Shown here: piece by piece, positions 47,552 to 56,705 of the stretch
Numbering within the stretch: position 1 is the stretch's first letter
Layout: the number at the start of each line of letters is the position of its first letter
DNA from: Candidatus Epulonipiscium viviparus
GTDB taxonomy: Bacteria; Bacillota; Clostridia; Lachnospirales; Cellulosilyticaceae
Assembly (NCBI RefSeq): GCF_030708075.1
Contig: NZ_CP117982.1
Span: forward strand, 1,882,513 to 1,946,512
Direction of reading: 5' to 3'
DNA: 64,000 nucleotides
Translations under genes and position numbers: made by a program
Notes under the pieces: model-generated
What the model was told of the DNA's origin: nothing
Database searches by the model: none
Seen by the model: only the letters and a program-made list of their open reading frames with translations

Positions 47552-48016
47552 AAATAAAGCCTCCTTAATAATCTAATAAGATTGTTGTGTAACAGCTGTG
47601 GGGGTAGCAGAAGTGAAGATAGAAATATGTATGATAGAAATGATTGTAAGAATTTCTGCTGTTTAGTAATTAGTATTAAAATTTTTAATATTATAGTTGA
47701 TTTTAATAGTATTTTGCCATAGCTGCTGAAAATAAATAGAGGATCGTTTCAAATGTAAAAATTTACAAATGAATTTATTGTAATTATAATTTATGAGGTA
47801 TAATTTGTAAAGAGATATTTGAATTATTTTTATAAATAAGAACAATTTTAGTAAAAAGTTAAAAATAACATAATGTAGTGATGTTGATAAATAAATCGTT
47901 CTTTGTAACATAAAGTTGTTTTAGATGTATTAATTTGTTATAAAAATAACATATTGTATATGTATATTTAATATGTTATATTGAAAATATATTAAAATTT
48001 GGAAGGGGAAATGACG
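47552..48016. other. AT-rich intergenic region with inverted repeats
   Basis: About 460 bases between divergent genes. The inverted repeat ATAACATATT (47946-47955) / AATATGTTAT (47970-47979) lies just before the solute-binding gene, and a short palindrome TGTAAAAATTTACA sits near 47754-47767. No coding sequence or convincing promoter was seen; a minus-strand frame at 47663-47911 is low-complexity and has no ribosome site. Confidence 0.6.
47946..47979 (+). promoter_or_regulatory. Inverted repeat upstream of the solute-binding protein gene
   Basis: Perfect 10-base arms separated by 14 bases, ending 37 bases before the start codon. It could be an operator for a local regulator or an mRNA leader hairpin. 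Confidence 0.35.
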
Positions 48017-49660
48017 ATGCTAAAAAAAATTATTGTAGCACCAATATTAATTGGATTGCTTACAGCTTGTGGAGGAACACAAACAGAGATTGTAAGAGAG
48101 AGAGGTGATATATATACGCCTGTTGGAACATATCCTGTGGTGAAAGAAGGTGAGACAGATTCATTTTCAGTTTTTGCTCCATTGCGAACAAGCGTAACTA
48201 CATATGATCCAGAAATTAATCAATTTTCGAAACGGCTGGAAGAACTCACAGGCGTAACACTAGAATATACTGAGCCCACTTCGATAGATAAAAGACAAAA
48301 ATTTAACATAATGATGACAGGTGGAGACTATACCGATGTAATCTTGGATATGTGGTTGGCTCCGTCTGAATTGTTGCTTTATGCTCAGCAAGGAATCTTT
48401 GTTCCACTCAATGATTTAATTGACAAATATGCACCGAACATAAAAAAAGCATTAGATGAGAATCCGGTGATAAGAGATACTTGGACATTGGAAGATGGAA
48501 ATATGTATTGTATTCCAAGGATAGGAAAGTCACCAAGAAATTTGGCTACTGAAAAAATGTGGATCAATCAGGATTGGCTGAATAATTTGGGGCTAGAAGT
48601 GCCTACAACTACAGATGAATTTTATGAGGTGCTAAAAGCATTTAAGGAGCAAGATGCAAATGGTAATGGCGATCCCGATGATGAAATTCCCTTTACTGCA
48701 GCGATGGTAAGTGGATGGGGGGCGCATCCGGTACCATATTTGCTAAACGCATTTATCCCAGCTGTTTCTAGTACAGGTTACTTTAATTTGGATGAAAACG
48801 ATAAAGTTTATCCTGTAAAAGCAACTGATGAGTGGAAAGAATTTTTGAGATACATGAATAAAATGTATACGGAAGGGTTGATAGATCCATTGATGTTCAC
48901 TCAAACAAAAGATCAATTGTTAAAATTGGGGTCTAATCCAGAGATTGCTATAGCGGGGGCAATTCCTGCGGGATCTACATCGGTGTTTTGTAGTACTGTT
49001 AATGTGGATCGATGGACGCAATATATACCGATAGCTCCTCTTACGGGGCCAGCAGGGGTGAAGTCGGCACATATAGTACCTGATTTTGGTGGATCTACGA
49101 TGACGATAACAAATGCTTGTGAGAACCCAGAAGTGGTAATGCGTGTATTCGATTATATGTTTACTGAGCAAGGCGCACTGGAAATGATATTGGGAATGAA
49201 AGGTGCGGGCGGCTACGACGATGCGCCAAAAGGTGCGGTAAACTATATTGGAGAACCTGCAAAGTATATACGAAACGATCAAGATGCAATTCAAGATATA
49301 AGTTGGAATAGAATGGGATCGGACTACCAACCGCCTGATTATGACTTATGGTTTGCGGCACTTGAAAACCCGGATGAAGATATTGAGAGAATTTTATATA
49401 TTTCATCGATAGAAGACTATATTCCCTATGGGCAAGACCCTGAAAAAATTTTGCTAAATTTGTCTCAAACAACAGAAGAATCAAGACGTATTGTGGATAT
49501 TACAGCACTGTTAGATTCATATCTAGAGCAAGCAATGATTGATTTTATTATAGGCAATAAAAATGTGGATGAAGATTGGGAGGAATACTTAGCAGATATT
49601 GAAAAATATGGTATATATGAACTTGCGGCAATAAAACAGGCTGCATATGACAGAAAATAA
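48017..49660 (+). CDS. Extracellular solute-binding lipoprotein (ABC sugar type)
   Basis: 547 aa from ATG 48017, which has the best spacing from GGAAGGGGAA (ATG 48011 and a TTG at 47999 are too close or upstream). A lipobox LLTACGG makes Cys about residue 19 the lipid anchor. The body has the features of family 1 carbohydrate-binding proteins: KLEELTGVTLEYTEP-type start (here RLEELTGVTLEYTEP), a GGDYTDVILDMW segment, a calcium-like DANGNGDPDDEIPFT loop (about 212-226) and a C-terminal helix bundle. No permease or ATPase gene is nearby, so it must share a distant transporter or act as an orphan receptor. Substrate unknown, plausibly oligosaccharides. Confidence 0.85.
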   Translation: MLKKIIVAPILIGLLTACGGTQTEIVRERGDIYTPVGTYPVVKEGETDSFSVFAPLRTSVTTYDPEINQFSKRLEELTGVTLEYTEPTSIDKRQKFNIMMTGGDYTDVILDMWLAPSELLLYAQQGIFVPLNDLIDKYAPNIKKALDENPVIRDTWTLEDGNMYCIPRIGKSPRNLATEKMWINQDWLNNLGLEVPTTTDEFYEVLKAFKEQDANGNGDPDDEIPFTAAMVSGWGAHPVPYLLNAFIPAVSSTGYFNLDENDKVYPVKATDEWKEFLRYMNKMYTEGLIDPLMFTQTKDQLLKLGSNPEIAIAGAIPAGSTSVFCSTVNVDRWTQYIPIAPLTGPAGVKSAHIVPDFGGSTMTITNACENPEVVMRVFDYMFTEQGALEMILGMKGAGGYDDAPKGAVNYIGEPAKYIRNDQDAIQDISWNRMGSDYQPPDYDLWFAALENPDEDIERILYISSIEDYIPYGQDPEKILLNLSQTTEESRRIVDITALLDSYLEQAMIDFIIGNKNVDEDWEEYLADIEKYGIYELAAIKQAAYDRK

Positions 49661-49672
49661 ATAATGATCGAA

Positions 49673-49700
49673 AAGAGACGCCATAAGAGCGTCTTTTTTA
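49673..49700. terminator. Bidirectional terminator after the solute-binding protein gene
   Basis: GACGC (49677-49681) pairs with GCGTC (49689-49693), extended by AGA/TTT pairs, followed by TTTTTTA. It also ends the small minus-strand gene at 49703-49858. Confidence 0.8.
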
Positions 49701-49702
49701 TT

Positions 49703-49858
49703 TTAGTCAACTTTTTGCATAAGTTTTTTAGCAGAAGCTTTTTTTTGTAGTTGAATAAAATATTGATCAATAGATGTGGGAGAGAATAGTTCTTTGCGAA
49801 TATTTTCTATTTGAATACTTTCATCATATGTAGTCTTTTTTATCATAGTTTTACACAT
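49703..49858 (-). CDS. Small basic protein, 51 aa, unrecognised
   Basis: Short frame from ATG 49858 to TAA 49703, with an almost perfect AAGGAGGTG ribosome site 6-7 bases before the start. The product begins MCKTMIKKTTYDESIQIENI and ends ASAKKLMQKVD, is Lys-rich and predicted to be helical, with no signal peptide or membrane segment. It lies 57 bases downstream of the leucine-rich repeat gene on the same strand and ends at a terminator, so the two probably form an operon. I recognise no family. The strong ribosome site is the main argument that it is real. Confidence 0.6.
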   Translation of the reverse strand: MCKTMIKKTTYDESIQIENIRKELFSPTSIDQYFIQLQKKASAKKLMQKVD

Positions 49859-49914
49859 CTCTAACACCTCCTTGTGTTATATAAATATGATTTATGACAG
49901 CACTACTATACTAT

Positions 49915-50973
49915 TTAAGAAACTAATAAATTCCAAAGTTTGTTATCTGGTGTAAGTACCTGAATTTTGTTATTGAGAATATCAGTACCTGCTATTGATT
50001 TTAGTGAATGATGAATTATTATGGTTTTGAGGTTATAACATCCAGCAAATACATTATTGCCAACGCTGGAAACGGCTTCAGGAAGTATGAACTTCTCTAG
50101 GGTGAGACAATCATTAAAAGCTTTTTCGTCAATTGTAAGCATACCTTTAGGTAATTCAATAAAAACAAGTTTGTGGCAACCAGAAAAGGCCTCTTTACCT
50201 ATTTCATGAGCATTAGGTGGAATTTCTACATTTACCAAATTATTGCAATTATAAAACATAAAATCACTAATACGGAATATTCCTTTGGGAAGAATAACAT
50301 TTTCGAGACTACTGCATCCCCAAAACATTCCAGAGGCTAGAACGACAATCTGTTCTGGAAGATCGATGTGCTTTAGGCTACTGCATCTACTAAAAGCGCC
50401 TGTGCCAATGTGAGTGATGTTTGGAGAAAGCTCGATTTTGTGTAAACTGCTACAAAAATCGAAGGCAAATTTACCAATACTAACGATACTATCGGGAAGT
50501 ATTATTTCTGTTACATTGGTACACTTATAAAAAGCTTTTTCGGCAATAAAAGTGACTCCTTCTGGAACTTTAACTTTTGCATCATCGCCAATATATTTAA
50601 TTAATACTTTATTTACAATATAAAATTGTCGTGTATTATAATTCAATATATTAACTATGGGTTCTTCATCTTTTGCAAGAGAAAATTTTGCATATACAAA
50701 ACATTCAATAGCTTTTTGTGCTAGATCTGGTTGCCACATAAATTCATTTACAAGATGTTTTTGTATTTGAGCAATAGAATCTTTGTCATCAGCAGATTTA
50801 ACCTGAAGCCCTACTGCGGCCGCGACCCCCAGTTCTATTGCCCATAGTAACATTTTTACATCTGAATTATTTAGTTTATCTTGTATCAAATGTTTGAATT
50901 GTGGTTTATTTACATAAATTGTTTCTCCATATGTTAGATAAATTTGTTTTAAAGTCTCTGCAGTTTCATTCAT
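49915..50973 (-). CDS. BspA-type leucine-rich repeat protein with N-terminal helical domain
   Basis: 352 aa, no signal peptide. Residues about 1-110 form a helical domain (ETLKQIYLTYGETIYVNKPQ ... LLWAIELGVAAAVGLQ) of a kind I associate with the N-terminus of several clostridial proteins of unknown role. Residues about 140-330 contain eight LRR_5 repeats of about 23 residues with the pattern I..GAF..C.SL..I.LP..[IV] (for example IGKFAFDFCSSLHKIEL, IGTGAFSRCSSLKHIDL). Such repeats bind proteins; in secreted relatives they mediate adhesion, but here a cytoplasmic location is expected. AGGAGG precedes the ATG. A candidate promoter is TTGTTT-N17-TAAAAT (51010-51038, minus). Confidence 0.85.
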   Translation of the reverse strand: MNETAETLKQIYLTYGETIYVNKPQFKHLIQDKLNNSDVKMLLWAIELGVAAAVGLQVKSADDKDSIAQIQKHLVNEFMWQPDLAQKAIECFVYAKFSLAKDEEPIVNILNYNTRQFYIVNKVLIKYIGDDAKVKVPEGVTFIAEKAFYKCTNVTEIILPDSIVSIGKFAFDFCSSLHKIELSPNITHIGTGAFSRCSSLKHIDLPEQIVVLASGMFWGCSSLENVILPKGIFRISDFMFYNCNNLVNVEIPPNAHEIGKEAFSGCHKLVFIELPKGMLTIDEKAFNDCLTLEKFILPEAVSSVGNNVFAGCYNLKTIIIHHSLKSIAGTDILNNKIQVLTPDNKLWNLLVS

Positions 50974-51101
50974 AATTTTATACCTCCTAATATTTAAATG
51001 CGTAAAAATATTTTATATTAATTTATCGTTTTAAACAAGTATAAAAATAAACAAATGAATGAATCTGATAAAATAATTTGAAAAACATACAGAAGGCTTA
51101 T

Positions 51102-52358
51102 TTATTTGGGATCATTGTAATATTTTTTTGTAGCGATAGCGTCAGGTAAGTATTGTTGTTCTACGTAATTTCCTTCATATGAATGAGGGTATTTATAATC
51201 AATACCTCGAGATTCTGATCCTTTATAATGTGTGTCCTTTAGATGGTTAGGAACTTGTCCGATATCAATAGTTTGGACATCAGCGATGGCGGCATTAATT
51301 CCCGCATAGCAGGCATTGCTTTTTTTTGAAGTCGCTATATAAGTTGCAGCCTGAGCTAAAATTATTTTACTTTCGGGCATACCTACTCGTTCTGCAGCGA
51401 GCATTGCGTTTGTTGCTAAAATTAGAGCCATAGGATCGGCATTGCCAACGTCTTCGCTTGCACAAATCATGATTCTTCTAGCAATGAACTTTATGTCTTC
51501 GCCGGATTCTAACATTCTGGCTAAATAATGAAGTGTCGCATTTGCATCAGAGCCACGCATACTTTTAATAAACGCAGAAATTACATCATAATGGTTGTCA
51601 CCTTTTTTGTCATAGTTTAAAATTTTTTTTTGCATGCATTCACTGGCAACTTGGGCGGTTATATTAATTTTTCCATCCGCACTGCGTTCTGTAGTAAGTG
51701 TCGCTAATTCAAGAGCATTTAAAGCTGCGCGAGCATCACCAGCTGCATGTGTCGCAATGAATTCTGCGGCTTGGTCAGTAAGTATGGCATTATATACTCC
51801 TAGTCCTTTGTCTGTATCTGTAATAGCACGCTGTAAAATTGTTATAATATTTTCATTGGTAAGAGAATGTAACTCAAAAATTAATGAACGAGATAGCAGA
51901 GCACGATTGACTTCAAAATAAGGATTTTCAGTCGTTGCCCCTATTAAAATGATGGTGCCGTCTTCTGCGTAAGGAAGCAATGCATCTTGTTGAGCTTTAT
52001 TAAATCGATGTATTTCGTCTATAAATATAATAGTATGTTTACTAGAAGTTGCTAATGAATCTTTTGCGTTTTGAACTAATCTGAGAATATCGGCTTTTCC
52101 GCTAGTAGTAGCATTTAATGTTTCAAAGTGCGATGTAGTAGTTTTAGCAATAACTTTAGCAATAGTAGTTTTTCCAGATCCTGGGGGACCATAAAAAATC
52201 ATAGATTGTAATTTATCGGCGGTAATGGCACGATGTAGTAGTTTTCCTTTTGCTAAAATATGTTCTTGGCCAACGATCTGGGCAAGAGTAACAGGTCGTA
52301 ATTTTAAAGCAAGTGGTGAATCAATATTTTTTGTTCCTATATAATCAAATAAATCCAT
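51102..52358 (-). CDS. rarA: Replication-associated recombination protein RarA (MgsA)
   Basis: AAA+ ATPase related to the clamp loader and to Holliday-junction helicase RuvB, acting at stalled forks, 418 aa. Visible: LRPVTLAQIVGQEHILAKGK (about residue 22), Walker A FYGPPGSGKTTIAK (about 54-67), Walker B IIFIDEIHRFNKAQQDAL (about 108), sensor 1 LIGATTENPYF (about 136), and the C-terminal tetramerisation domain with YKGSESRGIDYKYPHSYEG (about 370). Complete. It is divergent from the TtcA-like gene. Confidence 0.95.
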   Translation of the reverse strand: MDLFDYIGTKNIDSPLALKLRPVTLAQIVGQEHILAKGKLLHRAITADKLQSMIFYGPPGSGKTTIAKVIAKTTTSHFETLNATTSGKADILRLVQNAKDSLATSSKHTIIFIDEIHRFNKAQQDALLPYAEDGTIILIGATTENPYFEVNRALLSRSLIFELHSLTNENIITILQRAITDTDKGLGVYNAILTDQAAEFIATHAAGDARAALNALELATLTTERSADGKINITAQVASECMQKKILNYDKKGDNHYDVISAFIKSMRGSDANATLHYLARMLESGEDIKFIARRIMICASEDVGNADPMALILATNAMLAAERVGMPESKIILAQAATYIATSKKSNACYAGINAAIADVQTIDIGQVPNHLKDTHYKGSESRGIDYKYPHSYEGNYVEQQYLPDAIATKKYYNDPK

Positions 52359-52432
52359 AATTAATTCCTCATCTATAAGTCAAGTTACATAAGAGAGTAT
52401 GGACAAATTGAAAAGATAATATACAAAATTGC

Positions 52433-52461
52433 TTGAAAAATTTATTGCTGTTTGATAAACT
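52433..52461 (+). promoter_or_regulatory. Promoter of the TtcA-like gene
   Basis: TTGAAA (52433-52438), 17 bases, TAAACT (52456-52461, four of six). Confidence 0.45.
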
Positions 52462-52494
52462 GTTTAAAATATAAAAAAGAAGAGGATTTTACAA

Positions 52495-53322
52495 ATGAAA
52501 AAAGAATTTACAAAAATGCAACAGATAGAAAGAAGTCTGATTACAACATATAAAAAAACAATTTGGTCTAAATTTGTGAAAGCAATTAATGAGTATCAAC
52601 TTATAAAAGATGGAGATAAAATTGCTGTGTGTATTTCAGGAGGGAAAGATTCATTCGTGTTAGCAAAATGTATGCAAGAGCTTTTGCGTCATGGTCGTAA
52701 CAATTTTGAATTAGTATTTTTGGTAATGAATCCAGGATATTCAAATCAAAATAGAGAACTTATAATAGAAAATGCAAAATTGATGGGCATTCCTATTCAG
52801 ATGTTTGAAAGTCCGATATTCACTGTAGTTGCAGATGTAGGTGGAAATCCTTGTTATTTGTGTGCAAGAATGAGACGAGGATATCTGTATAAAGAGGCGC
52901 AGCAGCTTGGGTGTAATAAGATTGCACTAGGGCATCATTTTGACGATGTTATAGAAACAACTTTGATGAATATGTTATATAGTGGCGAAGTAAAAACGAT
53001 GATGCCAAAATTGAAAAGTCTAAATTTTAAGCCAATGGAATTGATACGTCCACTATATATGGTTAAGGAAAAAGATATATTGGCATTTAAGGATTATAAT
53101 AAACTGATGTTTTTGCAATGTGCGTGCCTTATGACTGAGAAAATTGCTAATGATAATGTGGATTCGAAGAGACAAGAAATGAAAAAATTGATTCAAAATT
53201 TCAGAAAAATTAATCCTCATATTGATAGAAATATTTTTCAAAGTATGCATAATATAAATCTAGATACAGTGCTTGGAACTAGAACGAACGGAAACGTTAA
53301 ATCTTTTTTAGATAATTACTAA
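52495..53322 (+). CDS. ttcA: TtcA/TilS-family PP-loop protein (tRNA 2-thiolation)
   Basis: ATP-pyrophosphatase-loop protein of 275 aa. The PP-loop is ICISGGKDSFVLAKCMQEL (about residues 46-64). The conserved PCYLCARMRRGYLYKEA (about 120-136) gives the CxxC pair and basic patch, IALGHHFDDVIETTLMNMLY (about 143) matches the second family signature, and RPLYMVKEKDI (about 184) the third. TtcA enzymes use an Fe-S cluster to make 2-thiocytidine at tRNA position 32. The last CxxC is changed here to CACLMTEK, so a specialised clostridial branch, possibly acting on another base, is likely. AAGAAGAGGA precedes the ATG. Confidence 0.82.
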   Translation: MKKEFTKMQQIERSLITTYKKTIWSKFVKAINEYQLIKDGDKIAVCISGGKDSFVLAKCMQELLRHGRNNFELVFLVMNPGYSNQNRELIIENAKLMGIPIQMFESPIFTVVADVGGNPCYLCARMRRGYLYKEAQQLGCNKIALGHHFDDVIETTLMNMLYSGEVKTMMPKLKSLNFKPMELIRPLYMVKEKDILAFKDYNKLMFLQCACLMTEKIANDNVDSKRQEMKKLIQNFRKINPHIDRNIFQSMHNINLDTVLGTRTNGNVKSFLDNY

Positions 53323-53480
53323 ACAGATGTAATAAATGACATATTTTGGGGAATACTCTTTCAAAGAAATCAACTTAATGCCCCAATAAATTAAATGGAT
53401 AATACGTGTGTGTACTTGATTTTATGATATATTTTTGATAATATACTAAAGAATTTAAATTATTATAAAGGGAGCTTAAT

Positions 53481-54197
53481 ATGAAATTTTTAGTTGATTT
53501 ACACACTCATACGCTTTCAAGTGGACATGCGTACAGTACATTCGATGAAAATGCTAAATTCGCAAAAGAAAATGGAATAGAACTATTAGGAATCTCAGAT
53601 CATGCACCAACAATGCCAGGTGGTGCTCATCTATATCATTTTACAAATGCAAAAGTCATTCCGCAAGAAGTATATGGGATGAAAGTTTTGCGTGGTGTAG
53701 AATTAAACATTATTGATTATAATGGTACGGTTGATTTAGCAGACAGTATAATAAAAAGCTTAGATTATTCTATAGCAAGCTTACATCCGCCATGTATAAA
53801 TTTTGCGGATATAAAAAGTGTGACATATGCAGTTTTAGAAGCCATGCAAAATCCTCTGGTTAATATCATTGGTCATCCTGGAGATCAGCGATATCCACAA
53901 GATTTATACGAGCTTGCTAGAATGTCAAAAATGACCAATACATTGTTAGAAGTGAATAATGCGTCACTAGATGCATCTTGTTTAAGAGTGGGAGTTAGAG
54001 AAAGTTTGATAGAGCTGCTACACTATTGTAATGATTTCGATATGCCTATTATAGCAAATACTGATGCACACATTTGTTATGAGGTGGGTAATTTTGAGAA
54101 AACGATTTCTTTTTTAGAGGAAATTCAATTTCCAAAAGAATTAATATTAAATTTATATCCGGATAAAGTGCTAGAATTTTTAGAACTAAAGAAATAA
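53481..54197 (+). CDS. PHP-domain phosphatase, YcdX family
   Basis: Trinuclear-metal phosphoesterase of 238 aa. Metal ligands: DLHTHT (His7 and His9), ISDHAP near residue 40, GVELNI near 75, SLHPP near 100, IGHPGDQRY near 133 and NTDAH near 193, the full PHP set. AAAGGGAG precedes the ATG. YcdX relatives hydrolyse small phosphoesters (histidinol phosphate and similar), but the natural substrate is unclear, and no histidine genes are nearby. The yerC-pcrA genes follow 13 bases later, so it may be first in that operon. Confidence 0.88.
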   Translation: MKFLVDLHTHTLSSGHAYSTFDENAKFAKENGIELLGISDHAPTMPGGAHLYHFTNAKVIPQEVYGMKVLRGVELNIIDYNGTVDLADSIIKSLDYSIASLHPPCINFADIKSVTYAVLEAMQNPLVNIIGHPGDQRYPQDLYELARMSKMTNTLLEVNNASLDASCLRVGVRESLIELLHYCNDFDMPIIANTDAHICYEVGNFEKTISFLEEIQFPKELILNLYPDKVLEFLELKK

Positions 54198-54210
54198 TTA
54201 TGAGGTAAAA

Positions 54211-54477
54211 ATGAATAAGGAAAAAAAGCTAATTAAAGACTTGTATAATGCAATATTGAAACTTAAAACTATAGAGGAATGTGATTTATTTTTTAAAGAT
54301 TTATGCACCCCTAATGAACTAAATGCATTTGCTCAAAGATTGGAAGTTGCAAGATTGTTATTACAAAATAAGACATATGTAGAAATACAACAAGTTACAA
54401 ATGCTTCCACTACCACGATAAGTCGAGTAAATCGCACTATCGTGGATGGGGCGAAAGGTTATGAGTCACTATTATAA
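54211..54477 (+). CDS. yerC: YerC/YecD TrpR-like regulator
   Basis: Small DNA-binding protein of 88 aa with the TrpR-like helix-turn-helix. Typical features are LCTPNELNAFAQRLEVARLL (residues about 31-50) and TNASTTTISRVNRTI (about 64-78). In Bacillus subtilis yerC sits just before pcrA, as here (31 bases). Its target genes and ligand are not established; it is likely not tryptophan-specific. Confidence 0.92.
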   Translation: MNKEKKLIKDLYNAILKLKTIEECDLFFKDLCTPNELNAFAQRLEVARLLLQNKTYVEIQQVTNASTTTISRVNRTIVDGAKGYESLL

Positions 54478-54508
54478 AATATATTTTACAAATATTTAAG
54501 GAGAACAA

Positions 54509-56704
54509 ATGAATTTAAATGATAGGCAAAAAAAGGCTGTTCAGCATGTGAACGGCCCGCTTTTAATACTGGCTGGAGCAGGATCCGGAAAAACTAGAGT
54601 GCTAACTCAAAGAATAGCAAATTTGATTGAAAACCATCAGGTGCAACCTTGGGAAATATTGGCAATAACATTTACCAATAAGGCAGCTGCGGAGATGAGA
54701 GAAAGAATGGCTAATGATGTGGGAGAAGATGTGCTTAAAAATATGTGGATTAGCACATTTCATTCCATGTGTGTACGAATATTGAGAAGATTTGGTGAAA
54801 GTATAGGCTATACCAAATATTTTACGATCTATGATAGTGCAGAACAAAAAATTACTATAAAAGATGTAATGAAAGAAATGAATATAAATGAAAAAGAGTT
54901 TCAGGTAGGAGCAGTTTTTTCACACATAAGTAGTAAGAAAAATCAATTTATTTTACCAAGACAGGCACTGAAAGAAAGTGAGGGAAATTTTCGAGAACAT
55001 ATTATAGCTAAAATTTATGACGCATATCAAGATAAGTTATACGAAAATAATGTAATGGATTTTGATGACTTATTAGTAAATGTGTGTATTTTATTTAATA
55101 ATCATCCAGATGTGTTAAGTTTTTATCAAAATAAATTTAAATATATTTTGGTAGATGAATATCAGGATACAAATTGTGTGCAGTATGAATTAATAAGGCA
55201 GCTTGCTGACAAACATAAAAACTTATGTGTAGTGGGTGATGATGATCAAAGTATATATGGATGGAGAGGAGCAGATATAAGTAATATTCTAGAATTTGAA
55301 AAAGATTTTGAAAATACAACAATAATAAAGTTAGAACAAAATTATCGTTCTACAAAAAATATATTAGAAGCTGCAAATGCAGTTGTTAAAAATAATGAAA
55401 ATAGAAAACCTAAGGTGCTTTTTACAGATAATGAAACAGGTGAGCAAATTGAGTTATATGTTGTAAAAAATGAATATCGTGAAGCCGATGTTATTGCAGC
55501 TCAAATATCTAAGGATTTAAGCGAATATAGAAGAGATTATAAAGACTTTGCAATATTATATAGAACAAATGCACAATCAAGAGTTTTAGAAGAGAAGATG
55601 ATACAAAGTTCGATACCATATAGAATGTTGGGTGGAGTGAGATTTTATGAGCGTAAAGAAATAAAAGATTTAGTTTCATATTTAAAAATTATAGTTAATG
55701 CACAAGATGATGTTGCGGCTAGAAGAATTATAAATATTCCAAAGCGAGGAATTGGAGCGGCAAGTATTGATAAAATTCAGCAAGCAGCAAATGATTATCA
55801 AGTAAATTTTTATGAAGTAGCAAAAAATATTAGACAATTTGGAATTTTAGGAAAAACTGCGACTGAAAAAGTTTCAGTCTTTGCGAATTTAATAGAAGAA
55901 TTAAAAGAATTGGCACAAGAAGAAAATATTCTGGCATTATTGCAAGCTATTATAGTAAAAACAGATTATAATAATTTTTTAAAGGAAACTGAGCCAGAAG
56001 ATGCCGCAGATAGGATTTTGAATGTTCGAGAATTTGTTTCAAAGGCTGCCGCATATGTACAATCGAATGAAGAAGCAAATCTGAATAATTTTTTGGAAGA
56101 GATTACATTGGTAGCAGATGTGGATAATTATGACCAGAATAGTAATGCTGTTGTGTTAATGACACTGCATAGTTCAAAAGGTTTGGAGTTTCCAGTGGTG
56201 TTTATGCCAGGGTTGGAAGAAGGGTTATTTCCGAGCCATATGAGCGCATCTGATGAAGATAAAACAAAGTTGGAAGAAGAGCGACGTCTTTGTTATGTGG
56301 GAATAACTAGAGCTAGAGAAAAATTATATATTTTACAAGCTGAAGAACGAATGACATATGGACAAATTAAAGCAGTGGAGCCATCGAGATTTATAGCGGA
56401 ACTTCCAGCTGAGGTAATAAGAATTAATAAAGTGTTTGCGTCAAAAAAATATGCTAAAAAAAATAATTATGAACCTACGAAAAAATCGGATATTGAGTTC
56501 AAAATCTGGAATCCACATAAAAAAATGGAATCAACCATAATAGAGGATTTTGTGACAGGAGATATAGTAATGCATCGTATGTTTGGTAAAGGTACGGTGA
56601 TCGAGAAAATGAAGAAGAAAGAGGACATTTTTGTAACTATAAAATTTGAATCTGGAGAATTTAAAAAGCTTAATACTAAATTTGCCAAATTACAGAAGGT
56701 GTAA
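54509..56704 (+). CDS. pcrA: ATP-dependent DNA helicase PcrA/UvrD
   Basis: Superfamily 1A 3'-5' helicase of 731 aa, acting in repair, replication restart and plasmid rolling-circle replication. Motifs: Q-motif LNDRQKKAV, Walker A LAGAGSGKTRVLTQRI (about residues 20-35), TFTNKAAAEMRERM (Ia), ILVDEYQDTN (II, about 220), VVGDDDQSIYGWRGA (III, about 244), QNYRS (IV, about 281), VVLMTLHSSKGLEFPVVFMP (V, about 550) and EERRLCYVGITRAREKLY (VI, about 590). The C-terminal RNA-polymerase-binding Tudor-like domain ends the chain (GDIVMHRMFGKGTVIEKM). AAGGAG precedes the ATG. ligA starts one base after the stop. Confidence 0.97.
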   Translation: MNLNDRQKKAVQHVNGPLLILAGAGSGKTRVLTQRIANLIENHQVQPWEILAITFTNKAAAEMRERMANDVGEDVLKNMWISTFHSMCVRILRRFGESIGYTKYFTIYDSAEQKITIKDVMKEMNINEKEFQVGAVFSHISSKKNQFILPRQALKESEGNFREHIIAKIYDAYQDKLYENNVMDFDDLLVNVCILFNNHPDVLSFYQNKFKYILVDEYQDTNCVQYELIRQLADKHKNLCVVGDDDQSIYGWRGADISNILEFEKDFENTTIIKLEQNYRSTKNILEAANAVVKNNENRKPKVLFTDNETGEQIELYVVKNEYREADVIAAQISKDLSEYRRDYKDFAILYRTNAQSRVLEEKMIQSSIPYRMLGGVRFYERKEIKDLVSYLKIIVNAQDDVAARRIINIPKRGIGAASIDKIQQAANDYQVNFYEVAKNIRQFGILGKTATEKVSVFANLIEELKELAQEENILALLQAIIVKTDYNNFLKETEPEDAADRILNVREFVSKAAAYVQSNEEANLNNFLEEITLVADVDNYDQNSNAVVLMTLHSSKGLEFPVVFMPGLEEGLFPSHMSASDEDKTKLEEERRLCYVGITRAREKLYILQAEERMTYGQIKAVEPSRFIAELPAEVIRINKVFASKKYAKKNNYEPTKKSDIEFKIWNPHKKMESTIIEDFVTGDIVMHRMFGKGTVIEKMKKKEDIFVTIKFESGEFKKLNTKFAKLQKV

Positions 56705-56705
56705 A

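Noticed and set aside
47663..47911. Minus-strand open frame of 82 codons
   Set aside because: Very AT-rich low-complexity product (Phe, Leu, Asn, Lys), no ribosome site, no family signal.
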